Shown here piece after piece: positions 13,900 to 26,299 of a stretch of 64,000 nucleotides of DNA (positions are counted from its first letter, which is position 1; the number at the start of each line of letters is the position of its first letter). The DNA is from Toxonevra muliebris (Eukaryota; Arthropoda; Insecta; Diptera; Pallopteridae). The stretch lies in assembly GCA_963691655.1 (NCBI GenBank), contig OY829329.1, positions 15,328,708 to 15,392,707 of the forward strand, written 5' to 3'. A program made the translations under genes and the position numbers. The notes under the pieces are model-generated. The model ran no database searches and had not been told where the DNA came from. It worked only from the letters and a program-made list of their open reading frames with translations.

Positions 13900-15215
13900 C
13901 ATCCAACCTTGATCCAATACTGACATCCAACCACGATTCAGTACTTCTATACATTCATCTTTGTTACAGTACTTACATTAAATCTCAGTCCTATCTCGAT
14001 CGAATACAAATACTCATCATCGATCCAGTATTCAACCTTGGTCCAATTATGACCCTCAACCTTTATTCATTACTGACCTTCTACCGCAATCCAGTACTGA
14101 CAATAAATTCCGGTCCAGTACTTTCATTCAACCTCCATCCAGTACTGAATTCCATCTCGATCCAGTACTGAATTCCATCTCGATCCAGTACTGGCACTCA
14201 ACTTCGATCCAGTACTTTCATTCAATCTCGATCCAGTACTGAATTCAATCTCGATCCAGTACTGAATTCAATCTCTATCCAGTACTGAATTCAATCTCGA
14301 TCCAGTACTTTCATTCAACCTCGATCCAGTACTTTTATTCAACCTCGATCCAGTACTGAATTCAATCTCGATCCAGTACTTTCATTCAACCTCAATCCAG
14401 TACTGAATTCAATCTCGATCCAGTACTGGCACTCAACTTCGATCCAGTACTTTCATTCAATCTCGATCCAGTACTGAATTCAATCTCTATCCAGTACTGA
14501 ATTCAATCTCTATCCAGTACTGAATTCAATCTCGATCCAGTACTTTCATTCAACCTCGATCCAGTACTTTTATTCAACCTCGATCCAGTACTGAATTCAA
14601 TCTCGATCCAGTACTGGATTCAATCTCTATCCAGTACTGAATTCAATCACGATCCAGTACTTTCATTCAACCTCGATCCAGTACTTTCATTCAACATCGA
14701 TCCAGTACTGAATTCAATCTCGATCCAGTACTTTCATTCAACCTCGATCCAGTACTTTTATTCAACCTCGATCCAGTACTGAATTCAATCTCGATCCAGT
14801 ACTTTCATTCAACCTCAATCCAGTACTGAATTCAATCTCGATCCCGTACTTTCATTCAACCTCAATCCAGTACTGAATTCCATCTCGATCCAGTACTGGC
14901 ACTCAACTTCGATCCAGTACTTTCATTCAATCTCGATCCAGTACTGAATTCAATCTCTATCCAGTACTGAATTCAATCTCGACCCAGTACTTTCATTCAA
15001 CCTCGATCCAGTACTGAATTCAATCTCAATCCTGTACTGGCACTCAACTTCGATCTAGTACTTTCATTCAACCTCGATCCAGTACTTTCATTCAACCTCG
15101 ATCAAGTACCGAATTCAATCTCGATTCAGTACTTTTATTCAACTCTTATCCAGTATCGGTATCCAATCTCTATCCAGTACTGGTATTCAATCTTAATCCT
15201 GTACTGATTCAGCAT
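13900..15215. repeat. Minisatellite with 23-24-bp unit (CGATCCAGTACT core), more than 50 copies
   Basis: All units share TCGATCCAGTACT. They end either GAATTCAATC (type A) or TTTCATTCAACC (type B), and a rarer type C ends GGCACTCAACTT. Type C recurs at 14192, 14427, 14898 and 15039, so units are arranged in repeating higher-order blocks of roughly 235 bp. Both edges decay (13900-14100 and 15130-15215), consistent with homogenisation in the centre. Confidence 0.9.
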
Positions 15216-15321
15216 TAGTAAAATACCAGCATTCAACCTCATTTCTCATTCCGCCTCACTGTCGTATAAAATTCCTCCTCCTTTCAAATCAAAATTCACT
15301 GCTATTCCGTTTCCTACTGGG

Positions 15322-17780
15322 ATCTACTTAGCAGAAGTCTTTGGTAGTAACTTTTCTAATATTTGTGACAACTTGCAGCAATTTAAGCATTCGTCGTTCC
15401 GGCTTACCCGTCCCGTCCATCCATCCGCCGTACGCTCATTTTTCGTTTATTCGTTCATTTTTGCACACCACGGAGCTTCCATATTATATAGAAGATAATG
15501 ATGATGATCCGTCAGTCAGTTGGTTATTTTTACCACCATTCAATGTATGTATGCAACACACTTGCAGCTGATAGTTTCTTGGTTGTTAGTTTGTTGGTGG
15601 TAGAAGCTGCCAATGCAACATCAAAACTAACTGGTTAACCAAACAAAAACAAAAAGGCGACACTTGAAATCAAAACCGTTAAATGGTACAATATTGAAAT
15701 TTATTTTTATTTTGATGATCATTTGATGAGAATTTTACGATGCAAGTTTTGTAGCAATTTGCAGTTTTTTGGAATTCTCTCTACTTTAACTGGATGCTTC
15801 TGCTGCCTGTGTTGCTACTCGCTGGTTGTTGTCACACAAATATTAATTTAACGTTATGCTCAGCTCGAATGTTAGCGTTAAAAACTAACTATAAGTTTAC
15901 TTTATTTTTTTTTTTATTTTTTTTTGCTTTTTGTTTTGGTTTAAACTGGAAACTAGTAACCCGAAAAACTAGGTAGGCTTGCTGATGATGGGCAGTAGGC
16001 TATTGCAGTGAATGTACTTTAATTTTATTTACAAACAATTTGTATAATTTTATTATGAGTTGAGGAGACACTATGGAAATTGAAATGGAAATGCAAGAAA
16101 TATTTTTGGGTTATAATTTAGAATTTCTTCATGGAAAAAAATTATTTTGAAGGCATATAATTTTTAAATTGATTTACTGTTGAATCTAATATGTTTTCTC
16201 TTTGAATTCTGATTCAAAGTTATTTTCATATTATATTAAAATTATTTCTCTTTGAATCAATCATATTTCTTGTTTGTTTTTTTTTTTTTTTGCTGTGTGT
16301 ATGTTTATTTTTCAGTTGAATCTAATATGTTTTCTCTTTGAATCCTGATTCAAAGTTATTTTCATTTTAATTTGAAATTATTTCTCTTTGAATCAATCAC
16401 ATTTCTTGTTGATTCTTAGTTGGTTTTTTTTTGTTTTTCTTTTTTTTGCTGGGTGTATTTAAATATCCAATAAATTCAATACTACAAAATGTTTGTCATA
16501 AATTTTTGATTTTATTTTCATACACAATAATAATTGGAAATATTCAATAAATATTTTTTTTTTTTTTTTTGCAAATATGGGCATGCCAAAAACAAAATAC
16601 GAATAACAAGCAGCGATGGCGGCGGCGCCTGATTGCCAAATTATAACCAAATTAGTACTCGATAACATGAAAATTAAGCATAAATTTATTTAATTGGTAG
16701 GTAGGTGGGTATATAAATATAGTGTGCAATGTTTTTTTAAAATGGAGTTGTTATTTTCCAAAAGTGGAAAAAAAAAAAAAAAAAAAAAAACCCAAAAAGG
16801 TTGGAAACCAAGAAGGCAATAAGCCAATAATTGATGTTAGTTAGAATTCTCGTTTATGTATGTATTTTTTCAATTAAAGTTTTTTTTTGGAATTGCTTAT
16901 GTGCATGTAGCAATTATGTGTGATTTTTCCAAATAAGCTTATGTAAATTAACTTACCTACTCCTACTTGCCGCTTATGTTAAGATTTAATAGTAAAAATT
17001 GCATTTTAATCAGATCTGTAAAAGAATGCAATCAATTGAGGTTATAAGTCACAAGTGACTAATAATTTTTTGATGGCATTTATTGAATGACATATTTGAC
17101 TTCAGAAAAAAAAAATGTGAAGTTAGAAGTCTTTTTTTGGAGTCCCCCCCACCCCCCCCCCCCCCCCCCCGACTTGTTATTCATTTAAAAAGTCCTTTTT
17201 GGAGTCAAGGGAATGCAATCTTTTTTTGAAAACATAGGAATGCAAATTTTATGACTCCAAAATCATGACTGCTTTGAAGTCACTTGAAGTCATGTTTTAC
17301 TCTGGAGTCGAATATGCCATTGTCATGTAACTGCAATCATGAATTATTGGTTATTAACTGTGACTTCAAGGTATTGCAATTAAATTGAATGCATTCTTTT
17401 ACAGCTCTTATTTCAATGCTCATTTTAGTTCGAAATAGTTCCTTTGAGAAATCAAAATTTTGATAAATTAGCAAAGGAGAAATAGCTTAAGTATCACTAA
17501 GTTAATTTAGTATAAATATCCCGGTTATAAATACAAATTCACAAAATAGTTAGGAACGATGCCTCCCAGTAATTTAAAAGTTTTTTATATATATATAAAT
17601 TTATTTTATAATAAAATATTATACATAAGAATTAAAAGTACAAGGCTCCAGCTTCATTCAAATATTTTCCGAAAGTCTTTGCCGTGTAAAGTTTTCGAGA
17701 AGAGTGGAATTAAGTGCAATAAGTTTGACCCAATTTTTCTCGAAATAAATGAGCTGAGATATGAGAGAGAACAGAGTGAT
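15322..17780. other. Intronic sequence with microduplications, no gene
   Basis: It includes a mixed-composition stretch (15340-15860), a two-copy duplication (16179-16405), poly-T tracts, a run of 24 A at 16769-16790 and a poly-C run at about 17144-17170. No exon was recognised. Confidence 0.3.
16179..16405. repeat. Two-copy tandem duplication, 136-bp offset
   Basis: GTTGAATCTAATATGTTTTC, then CTTTGAATYCTGATTCAAAG and ATTATTTCTCTTTGAATCAA, occurs at 16179-16275 and 16315-16405. CTTTGAATYCTGATTCAAAG is itself a near palindrome. Confidence 0.8.
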
Positions 17781-17789
17781 GGCCCATAC

Positions 17790-18841
17790 CAGCGATGCCA
17801 ACTTGCGGGGAATTCCCCGAATTGCGGGAATTTTACTGGGTACGGGCAATCGGGAAATGTGGTGTTTTTTAAGGGGAATTTGAAGTCGTTCAGCTTTTAG
17901 TCATAAAAGTCTGTATAATATTTTTTATCAAATTTTATGTAATGCAATATTTCATATTTTGGGTCTTAAAATCATCGTCTTTTCTTAAGTGGCCCCTGCG
18001 GTTTTATTGGTTCAGAGGAATCGATTTTTAAAAAAGTGTGAAAAGAGAAAGTATTTTGTGAAAATTTCAGAGAGAGAGACGCGGAGTGCTTTCGTAGATA
18101 CAGACGATTATAGCGCCGAATGTCAGTCAGGCCAAAACAGTCGCGCGGCATTTCGACTTCCCTTTCGACCGCTCAGAAAGCTATGTCTTAGTCCAGCACC
18201 TCCTGATTAATAACCCTTAATCCTGACCCTTAATTGCTGACTGATCTGTAAACTTACAAATCATAAAGAAGATGAAATATATTTTATATGTTAGAAACCG
18301 ATAGTCAAACCCGTTGAACCCGTTTTTTATTGAGCCAAAAGAAAGTCCATTCCTTTTCTTTTGAGAACTTTGATGTATAAAAGTGGGCTGGCGCTTGTTT
18401 ATCTATCAAAATCAACGTCCAGTAACTCGAAACACCCCATCTCGTTCAAATTTGGTGTGCCAACTACTACTCAATACGATTAAACTTTGTGCAAGCTTGA
18501 GCCGGATCGATTTTGAGAGTGAGTTCCCTCAAAGTGAAATTTCTGTATAATATTGCTATTATGTGCCAAAAGAATTCCGGAGTCAGAAAGTACATTTCTA
18601 TTAATCTATCAGTCTCGTAACAATTGGTTAAGTTTTGGACCGAGAAAGTTCAGGGTCGCCCTAAAATAACACTTACCGATATCAATTTTAAGGTATATTT
18701 CGTTTTTGTAAAATGTTTATATGGAAAGTGCGTGTCGCGCTTTTATAATATGAAACTATGCCGATGCGGGGAATTTGATCGAAAATCGGGGAATTTCTCG
18801 AGGGTTATCGGGGAGAAAGAAAAAATTAGTTGGCATCCCTG
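17790..18841. mobile_element. Non-autonomous hAT-like DNA transposon, 1052 bp
   Basis: Its ends are CAGCGATGCCAACT (17790) and the inverse of CAGGGATGCCAACT (to 18841). Subterminal GCGGGGAATT/CGGGGAATTT motifs appear inside both ends. Flanks GCCCATAC (17782-17789) and GTACATAC (18842-18849) match at six of eight positions and fit the hAT 8-bp pattern with T at 2 and A at 7. No transposase frame is recognisable; the 113-residue frame at 17559-17900 overlaps the boundary and is not coding. Confidence 0.6.
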
Positions 18842-18848
18842 GTACATA

Positions 18849-19135
18849 CACATTGACGACAGCAGCTACACGAACGCACGACTACGTAATTCTGTCGGCT
18901 ACAACTGTCGTCATGTGGTCAACTACTAAAAATAATGGAAGCAGTAAATACAACTAAAAAAAAAGTAAACTCACTTCTTCCTCTGTCGCTTGTCAAATTA
19001 GAAATGGATTTAAAATTGGCGACAGCCATAATTGTGTACGCTAGTTATGTGGACGTGCCGTCACGAAAATAATCGTCTTCATAAGAACGTGTGGTGTTTA
19101 TAATGTGTAGTCGTGTAGCTGCCGTCGTCAATGTG
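18849..19135. mobile_element. Foldback/MITE-like element with ~29-bp inverted ends
   Basis: CACATTGACGACAGCAGCTA at 18849 (continuing to 18885) is mirrored at 19107-19135, whose complement reads CACATTGACGACGGCAGCTA and on to ACTAC. The left arm has an 8-bp insertion. The element starts directly at the end of the hAT-like target duplication, so the two are abutted or nested. Confidence 0.5.
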
Positions 19136-19615
19136 TTTGGTGCATGAGGGGAATAAAATGAGAAGGAGAGAGAACGAGAACAAAAAAATGAAGGGGTGAG
19201 AAAAAATGAGAAGATAGAAGAAAAAAGGGAAAGGAGGAGGGGGGGGGGGAAAGAGCGGTGGTAGGGAAAAGAAGAGAGGTGAAGTGAAATCAAAAGAAAA
19301 AGTAGAAAGAGGAAAGGGAGATGGCCAAAAAAGGAAGGGCTGAAAAATAGAGGACAGGAAGGGGAAAAGGAGAGAAAGGTGAGGAAAAAATGACTGTAGG
19401 GTGAAGCAAAAAAAAAGGCGAAATAGGAGGGGAAAAGAAGACGAAAGAGGGGTGATAAAGCGAAGAGGGACTTGGGGAAAAAAGGTAAAAATTAGTGGAA
19501 GAAAAGGAAAAAGAGGAAGAAATACAAAAGACAGAGATGAGAAAAAAGGCAAAAATGTTATGGGAGGGGGAGAAAAATATGTGAAAGAAAAAGGAAGAGG
19601 TGAAGGGTTAGTTGA
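19136..19615. repeat. ~480-bp polypurine (G/A) tract
   Basis: The plus strand is almost pure A and G with few breaks. The long pyrimidine-strand frame (157 residues of Phe/Ser/Leu/Pro) is a composition artefact. Related GA-rich patches at 19850-20060 interrupt the retrotransposon relic. Confidence 0.85.
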
Positions 19616-19619
19616 TTAA

Positions 19620-21120
19620 GATGGCTGACGCCCAGTAGACCCACTGCGAGTCACAATAAACCCCGTTTTGAAAACACTTCCTCACCACACTAGAATTAAT
19701 GCTGGGCTCTTACTAAACCCAACCCATGGAGTTTAAGTATCCTAGCAGATTCTTTGGACTGACTGCCGAGCAATGGGACCAGTTATCGGGAAAATACTTT
19801 ACCAAGAACCAGTACCTTGTCTTCGGCAAGGCTGGACATTCACAAAGAAAGTGGGAAAGGGGTGAGAGGAAAAAGTAAATAAAGGAAAGGAAAAAAATTT
19901 ATAAAAAGGGGAAGGGGGGAGGAGGGAAATAAAAATATAACAATGCGGGTGAAGGATGAAATGGAGAGCTTAGAAGAGATAAAACCGTTGTCAAAAGAGA
20001 AGAGGGAGGCTGAGAAAACAAGAAGAGTGAGCAGGGGACTAAATTCAAAGATGATAGTGCTAAAGCTGGGGTCTACGAACCAAGATTTCAGAAAGTCGTA
20101 ACAATGAGAAAAATGCCCTTCATATTTATAGGGTTATAAGTTTAAGGTTAAACCGCTCTCTCTCCCCTTTTCATCCTCCCCCCCCCCCACCCCCCGTGCC
20201 TCTAATAACCACCTAGAAGGTCAATAATATACTAGCTTCAGATTTGTTAGCTGGTTATCTGTCGCTGAAAATGTCGCATGGGCTGAAACTTTATTTCATT
20301 TTGTTTGTTCCCCGCTACGCTGTACGAACCAGGCAGACGAAAGTGTAAACTTAATTCTCATTGCTCACAGAATATCTCCCCCCCTCCCCCTCCTTCTCTC
20401 CCTATCCCTCGATCCAGTTTGGATCCGTCGATGTAAAAGTACACCGCATCCTTCCTTCTGCTGTCATCGACTCCCAAGCATATTCTCTCTCGATGGAATG
20501 GAATGGATAAAGTGATTGTCCAAGAAGAGTATGGAGAGGGTTAATTCCGAAAAAATTTTGAAATAACCTACGAATGGTTCAGACCAGGGACTGAATTTAG
20601 CTTAATAGCGAAGTTGGCCGCGACTTGTTTCTTAAAGAGTTCAACAGGAGTCAAGTAGAGAATGGTTTCCATGGCTAAGGAAGGGACTCTTCTTAAGACA
20701 CCTGCGATCAGCAATAATGCCGTTCTTTGAACCTTGGCCAATACTTTACTATGCGCTTCTTTTTGAAGAGCTGTCCAATCATTGCACCAAAAACTAGAAA
20801 TGATTTAATTATTGCTGTATAGAGCCACTAAACGATTCGAAGTTCCATACCCCACCTTTACCTACTGTTTTTTTTACATTAGAAAAGGGCAACCCTAGCT
20901 TTCTGGACCCTAAAAGAAGTATTCGCTTTCTATCTAGGATGAGTTCCAGATATTTCCTCTATTCTATTAACCTTAGATCGACTTTGTTAAGAGTCGGAGT
21001 ACTAAACGTGGGAATTCTATGCCTGAGAGTAAATAGAACTAGTTCGGTTTTAGACGTGTTTACCCCCAAGCCGCATTTGCTGCAACTTCGTAACGTCTTA
21101 GGAGCAAACTAGTTTTGCCA
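19620..21120 (-). pseudogene. 5'-truncated, decayed non-LTR retrotransposon (RT to RNase H)
   Basis: Read on the minus strand, 21110-20900 gives GLGVNTSKTELVLFT and later KYLELILDRK, as in the palm/thumb of I/R1/Jockey-type reverse transcriptases. Around 20500-20405 it gives DAVYFYIDGSKLD, the first catalytic Asp region of RNase H, followed by FRLPGSYSV. Near 19850-19780, CPALPKTRYW and KYFPDNWSHC look like the protein tail. Stops and frameshifts occur throughout and a purine-rich patch (19850-20060) interrupts it. 5' truncation is usual for such elements. Confidence 0.6.
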
Positions 21121-21875
21121 CAGTGATTGTTTTTACACATTTGTGCTTGAGAAATTCACTTTAGAAAAGTATTATTCATTTAGTTTCACTCTCTATCATA
21201 TATATATTTGCGTATAATGCTTCGAATACAATTGGAATGTAAACGAACTTTGTTAGCATTGCCATTCAAAAGCTTCTCTTATTCGCTTACTGTAAGTTTT
21301 TGAAACAATTATGATTCATACTTGCTTTTTTTTTTAACAATTTATGCCATAGACTCTGCATGGAGATGAAGGGAATACTTACTACCTTAATTGGCTGGCG
21401 CTGCTGCAATCAATAATAGGTCTTGACTGGGAAGGGAAAGAAATAGCTGCATGCTTATTGACTACTCACTTATCAGCTAAAAACAATTAGTAGATCTAAT
21501 TCAAGATAATTATTATTATTATTATTATGCATTAATAAATAGTGAAATAATTATTGTGGAACTTGCATACCTAACCATATGAGACAATATTAATACGAAT
21601 ATAACATGTTTTCTATATTAGCAACTTTTGCAATTGTAATTGCATTTTTTTTTTATTAATATTAGAAAGAAAGATAAATAAGATGAAATGAAAAAAAAAA
21701 TAGAAAAAGAAATAAGGTTTGCAAAAGGCTTTCAGTCACACAATTATGTTGTTGACACATTTTACATTTAATATTTTATTAATAATTATGTGTGTGTGTG
21801 TGTGTATGAGTGTAGCAGTTATTGGCACATGTTCTTAGTGCGTTTGTCGGGGCTGGCATTAATAATAAAATGCAT
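21120..21875. other. Intronic sequence, no gene
   Basis: AT-rich DNA with an ATT run at 21510-21527 and a (TG)n run at 21789-21806. Nothing else is recognised. Confidence 0.3.
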
Positions 21876-22960
21876 TGGCAATATTAATTTATTAAATAAG
21901 AAAATAATAAAAAATAAAAATCTATCACTACTATATAAATGCAAACAGATAGATGTATCAATGTATCAGAGGAGTAGCGAGAATTCAGTCTAGGAGGGAA
22001 AGGGGGTTAAGAAAAATGGCCATTTTGAAGAAAAGTCAGTACATTTTATATTGATAGCATAAGCAACAACAACAAAAATTTAACTGTGTCATTAGTTCCG
22101 CATTGTTGTTGCTTCTCTGGGGTTGACTCTCTTTTTCAGTTCCTTTTAAATATGAAAGAAAGAGAGTATCATATAGTACATGAGCAGACACTCAGAGAGC
22201 CAACATTATAATCGCCATTTTTTCTTATGAGTAAATTTTTTGTTTGGAAAACGTGCATATGTAATACAAGCAGAGACGTCGGCTCTCTCTCAATCTCATC
22301 TCAAATTAGCCAGTGAATGACTTCAGAAGAGTTTACTGTTATTGTTAGCAGTATTAATTTTTTAAATAAGAAAATAATAGAAAAATAAAAATCTATAACT
22401 ACTAAATAAATGCAAACAGATAGATGTATTAATGTATCAGAGGAGTAGCGAGAATTCAGTCTAGGAGGGAAAGGGGGTTAAGAAAAATGGCCATTTTGAA
22501 GAAAAGTCAGTACATTTTATATTGATAGCATAAGCAACAACAACAAAAATTAAACTGTATTATTAGTTCCGCATTGTTGTTGCTTCTCTCGGGTTGACTC
22601 TCTTTTTCAGTTCCTTTTTAATATGAAAAAAGAGAGTATTATGTAGTACATGAGCAGACACTCAGAGAGCCAATATTATAATCGCCATTTTTTCTTATGA
22701 GTAAATTTTTTGTTTGGAAAACGTTCCCATGCAATACACGCAGAGACGTCGGCTCTTTCTCAATCTCATCTCAAATTAGCGAGTGAATGACTTCAGAGGA
22801 GTTTACTATTATTGTTAGCAGTGTTGTTCTTTTTTTTCGGCAAGAAATTCTTTTAATACAAATACATACATAAATATGAGAGAGAAGTCGGCTCTCTCAA
22901 TCTCATCTCATATTAGAGAGTGAGTGACGTTGGATGAATTTACTGTTGTTGTTAGTCGTG
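21876..22960. repeat. ~471-bp tandem duplication plus partial third copy
   Basis: Copy 1 (about 21876-22345) and copy 2 (22346-22823) are highly similar, including AGATAGATGTATYAATGTAT, GGAGTAGCGAGAATTCAGTC, CAGACACTCAGAGAGCCAA and GCAGAGACGTCGGCTCT. A third, shorter copy (22870-22960) repeats GTCGGCTCTCTCAATCTCAT and TTACTGTTGTTGTTAG. The high similarity suggests a recent event. Confidence 0.9.
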
Positions 22961-24236
22961 TTGTTTTTGCAAAGTCATACTTTCAGTGCAAATACATACA
23001 AAAATGTGAGTGTAAATTAGAGAGAGAGAGAGAGAGTTCTATTCGTGTTTTTCTTGACAGAGTTCACCTTTACTTTCGCTTACTCGTTCTTTTGTTTTTG
23101 CATATATAAGTAGCACATCCAAAAACAAAATTCGGTTGTAATATTAACTAATTTAATTTTATTAAATTATTACATAGACGAAACTAGAAAAGACAGAAAA
23201 ACTAAACTTTGTGGAATTTTTTGCTTTAGAATAAATAAGAAAATAAATTTTTTTCAAGTTAGGGAATAATTCTTTTCTCACTTTTTCAGACCTATATTGT
23301 TTTAGGGTTACCATGCAAAAAAAAAAAAAAAAAATCATGTGGGTTCAAGAAAATATTTTAAATTACTTATATATTAATTTAGAGCTGATATTACAGCAAA
23401 CTAGATTCCTCTAGCAATACAATCCACCATAGAAAACCATAAATTAAATTTATAGCATATAAATTTTTTCTTTGGAGTGCAATATCATCAGATAAAATAA
23501 ACTTTGGAGAAAACAGCATATACAAGAATTTTCTAAGATGTTGCGTCAATAAAATAAGACCATTTTTTAACGAATTAATTTGCGTGCTTTTTTAAATGAG
23601 ATTTTCAGTGCATTAATGGGTTACTGTAACATCAATATTTAACCCTCATAAAAAAAAGCTCTGCGTGGGCAATCAACAGTGCCTGGATCTTGCATGTCTA
23701 TTGGTGTTTTAAAAATGCTATGCTGTGCGGGTCTTTGAATTCAACTGCCTTAGATCTAAGAAAAAGTAACAAAAACAAAAGATTTATCACTGGATTGCCC
23801 CTGCTGGATAAAGAAACTTATGCCGAAATCTAAGAAAGTTTGCCAATTGTCGATCGATGGATGTGAATCTGAAAAAGAATGTGGACACACCATTGACGTG
23901 ATAACATTTTTACTGGAAGCTGAAGCAAAATTTATAGTGGGGTGAATTGATAGAAATTAAAATGTGAAGTTTCATAGTACGTGTGAGTTTATAAGTTTAA
24001 GTTTTATTTTTCTCACTTAGAAAAACAGAGCACCAAAATAGTGGGTGCCTAAATTCATGACGCTATTGCCTAGTTGTTTAGTGCGACAGGGTTCAAATCC
24101 CACAATTTCCTTTTTTAATTTTTTTTTTTTAAAAAGGTTTAATCCCTATAAATTAATTTTCTTTTTAAATATAAAAATGCTATATTTATTCGTATATAAA
24201 ACCCATGCAAATAAAACGAAGGAAAAGTATGTTATC

Positions 24237-24285
24237 ATATTATGTGACGAGTGCGGAAGGCACTCATTTTAGTTTTTTTTATTCA
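24237..24285. repeat. Conserved short motif with GAGTGC-loop-GCACTC stem, copy 1
   Basis: TATGTGACGAGTGCGGAAGG, then CACTCATTTTAGTTTTTTT, recurs at 53738-53780 with one change (GGTACTC). The piece GAGTGCGGAAGGCACTC can form a six-pair stem. The sequence upstream differs between the two copies, except for short AT-rich stretches. Confidence 0.55.
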
Positions 24286-24774
24286 GTTAGTTTTTTTTTA
24301 TTAATCAGATAAAAATGTCGATGAATATTTTATACTAAAAACAAGGCAAAAACATAAAAAACCTATATTTATAAACAAAAGGTAGAAATATTAAAAAAAA
24401 AGTATATGGAATAAAACTAATGGCGATGTTTTTTTTTCCTTTCTGATGCCACTCAAAAATAATGATAACAAAATTTTCCATTCAAGTCTGGCTGGACTTT
24501 TGTGCCAGCTTTCATGTCACGCTCAACACCCCTCCCCCCTCCCCCCTATGACTGTGGTTGTTTTTTCTTTCTTGTTATCTCCTTCTAAAATCAAATTGGC
24601 CTGGCCAAACCCACATACAAAAGTGGCTCCATAAGAATGATTTTTAGGGCTCATTTTAATAAAAGAACATTTTTTTTATTATATGTATGGACAAACTTTT
24701 AGTTTTGGTGTGTAAAATATTAGAAAAAAGGTCACGGATGGACCCTCCTTACCTACCCCCTGCTACGCGAGTAC

Positions 24775-24858
24775 ATATTGTCGCGTGAGAATTGTTTTGT
24801 CGTATTGGTATACGAATTTGTGCACACATACGCCAAATCAATTCTCAGGCGACGATAT
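24775..24858. mobile_element. 84-bp palindromic hairpin element, copy B
   Basis: The right arm is as in copy A (CGCCAAATCAATTCTC, then AGGCGACGATAT). The left arm is more mutated (ATATTGTCGCGTGAGAATTG, then TTTTGTCG). Its length is identical to copy A and its loop differs. Confidence 0.65.
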
Positions 24859-26097
24859 GTTTATAAGAAGATGTTTTTTTTAGAGAAACCACTTTCTTTT
24901 GGATCAGATATTGTTGTTTTTGCTGTTGTTGTGTCTCCATCTTCAGTTACAACTCCATTTTTTCTTTATCTTCTTTAGTTCGATATGCTGTTGGCTCACT
25001 TTAGAAAACTATCTATAAGTAAATTGCTTCATCAGCTATCAAAATGACCGATTAGTCACATGTTTTAAGCATTTTTTTTCCTCTCTTATTTTATATATTG
25101 TATATTTTCTATTTTATCCATTTTTTTTTTTTTAATTTGCTTTTATTTGCTCAACATAACCGAAGATTTAGTCACCATCAGGTTTTCGTTCGTTCATATT
25201 TCTCAATAAATTTTACCGTAAGGCGTAAAATGGAACAAATGATTTGATTTGTTTTTTTTTTCTGTTTTTCATTTATTTTATGATCATTGAAGTTTTGGTT
25301 TAGAAAAATAACTATGTACATATTTACTACCAACTAAGAAAAAAACAGAAAAAACCATTAAACTACAAAACCGATATGGTTTGGAGTTTACTTGTATTTG
25401 CTGTTTGTACTCGTAGTAACTGAATAGTTGTTGTTGTTGTTTTTTTTTTGTACTGTTAAAAATGGGAGTGTGCGTTTTCATTGATTAAAGTTTGTAGAGT
25501 TTTTATTTTTTATGAATGAATCAATGAATGAACGAATGATGAATCTAGATACGCTCGTGCAACACTTTATCTGGTATCCGGTTCATTGAATAATGCTCAG
25601 AAAATATTATTTAAAGTTTTTTAAATGAAATACAAATTTTATGTACCAAGACTTGTGGTTGTTTGAGTTGTATTGACTGCGATTTGCTGAGATTTTTGAG
25701 GCAAATCAACAAAAGAAAGGAACTCAACTTTATGTCTAGATGCGGAGAACCAAATTCTGAGAGCCAAAAAATATAGAAGAGGTCAGCAGAAGGTAGATTG
25801 AGATTTGTACTGTAAAAACTGTACTCTTTGCTCTCTCACTCTGTCTCTCTTTCGCTTACATACCAGGATTATCTTCTGCTCCATTTAACCCTTAGTCAAT
25901 TTAAACAATAAAAATGAATTCAAACTTTTTTAGGTTCAATTTAATTTATTTAATTTTTATAAAACTTTTTTATAACATCTTTTTCAATAAATTCAATAAA
26001 TTTTAGTTGATTTCGTTCGTGTACGAATTTTGCAAAAAGAATTTGCACATAGTTAATGAAAAAAATTTTAAGAAAATAAGAGAACAAATTCATCTAC

Positions 26098-26233
26098 TGA
26101 ATACTGCACTCACTTTTGTTTTTTTTTTTTCTTTCTACGAAGTTTTTGTGCTCTAAATTTAGAAAAGAGCGAAAAATTTCATATAAAAAAAAACGAAGGG
26201 GAGTGCAGCACTCGGCTGGAGACTCCGCCTTAA
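26098..26233. mobile_element. TTAA-ended palindromic MITE copy
   Basis: The right end reads GCAGCACTCGGCTGGAGACT and CCGCCTTAA (to 26233). The inverted half starts near 26098 with TACTGCACTCACTTTTG, around a centre at GTGCTCTAAATTTAGAAAAGAGCG. Related copies lie at 36300, 56688 and 59833. TTAA termini suggest a piggyBac-type target. Confidence 0.55.
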
Positions 26234-26299
26234 AAAAATAGCCGTTTTTGCTACTTCTTTACTCACCTCTCTCTCATTTTTAACGATTTGATTTGTATT

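Larger units (their letters stand above)
11902..15321. repeat. Block bounded by a perfect 12-bp inverted repeat CCCAGTAGGAAA
   Basis: CCCAGTAGGAAA at 11902-11913 is mirrored by TTTCCTACTGGG at 15310-15321. The 3.4-kb interior is almost all tandem repeat: old diverged units, then the 23-24-bp minisatellite. The same terminus occurs at 4168-4179 and in weaker form at 46628, 48582 and 50977, so it looks like the end of a mobile or rolling-circle-type element. A single element spanning the whole block is inferred. Confidence 0.35.
22960..26095. other. Intronic sequence, no confirmed gene
   Basis: This stretch holds hairpin copy B, the 24237-24285 motif, a C-rich patch at 24530-24548 and many poly-T runs. 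The span 23640-23960 is more coding-like in composition (GQSTVPGSCMSIGVLKMLCC in one frame) but has stops and no recognised family. Confidence 0.3.

Noticed and set aside
19079..19552. 157-residue minus-strand frame rich in Phe, Ser, Leu and Pro
   Set aside because: It is the complement of a polypurine tract in which TAA/TAG/TGA are rare on the pyrimidine strand.
24045..24110. Possible tRNA: GGTTCAAATCCC B-box match
   Set aside because: The putative A box is only ~20 bases upstream and no cloverleaf arms pair; at most a truncated SINE piece.
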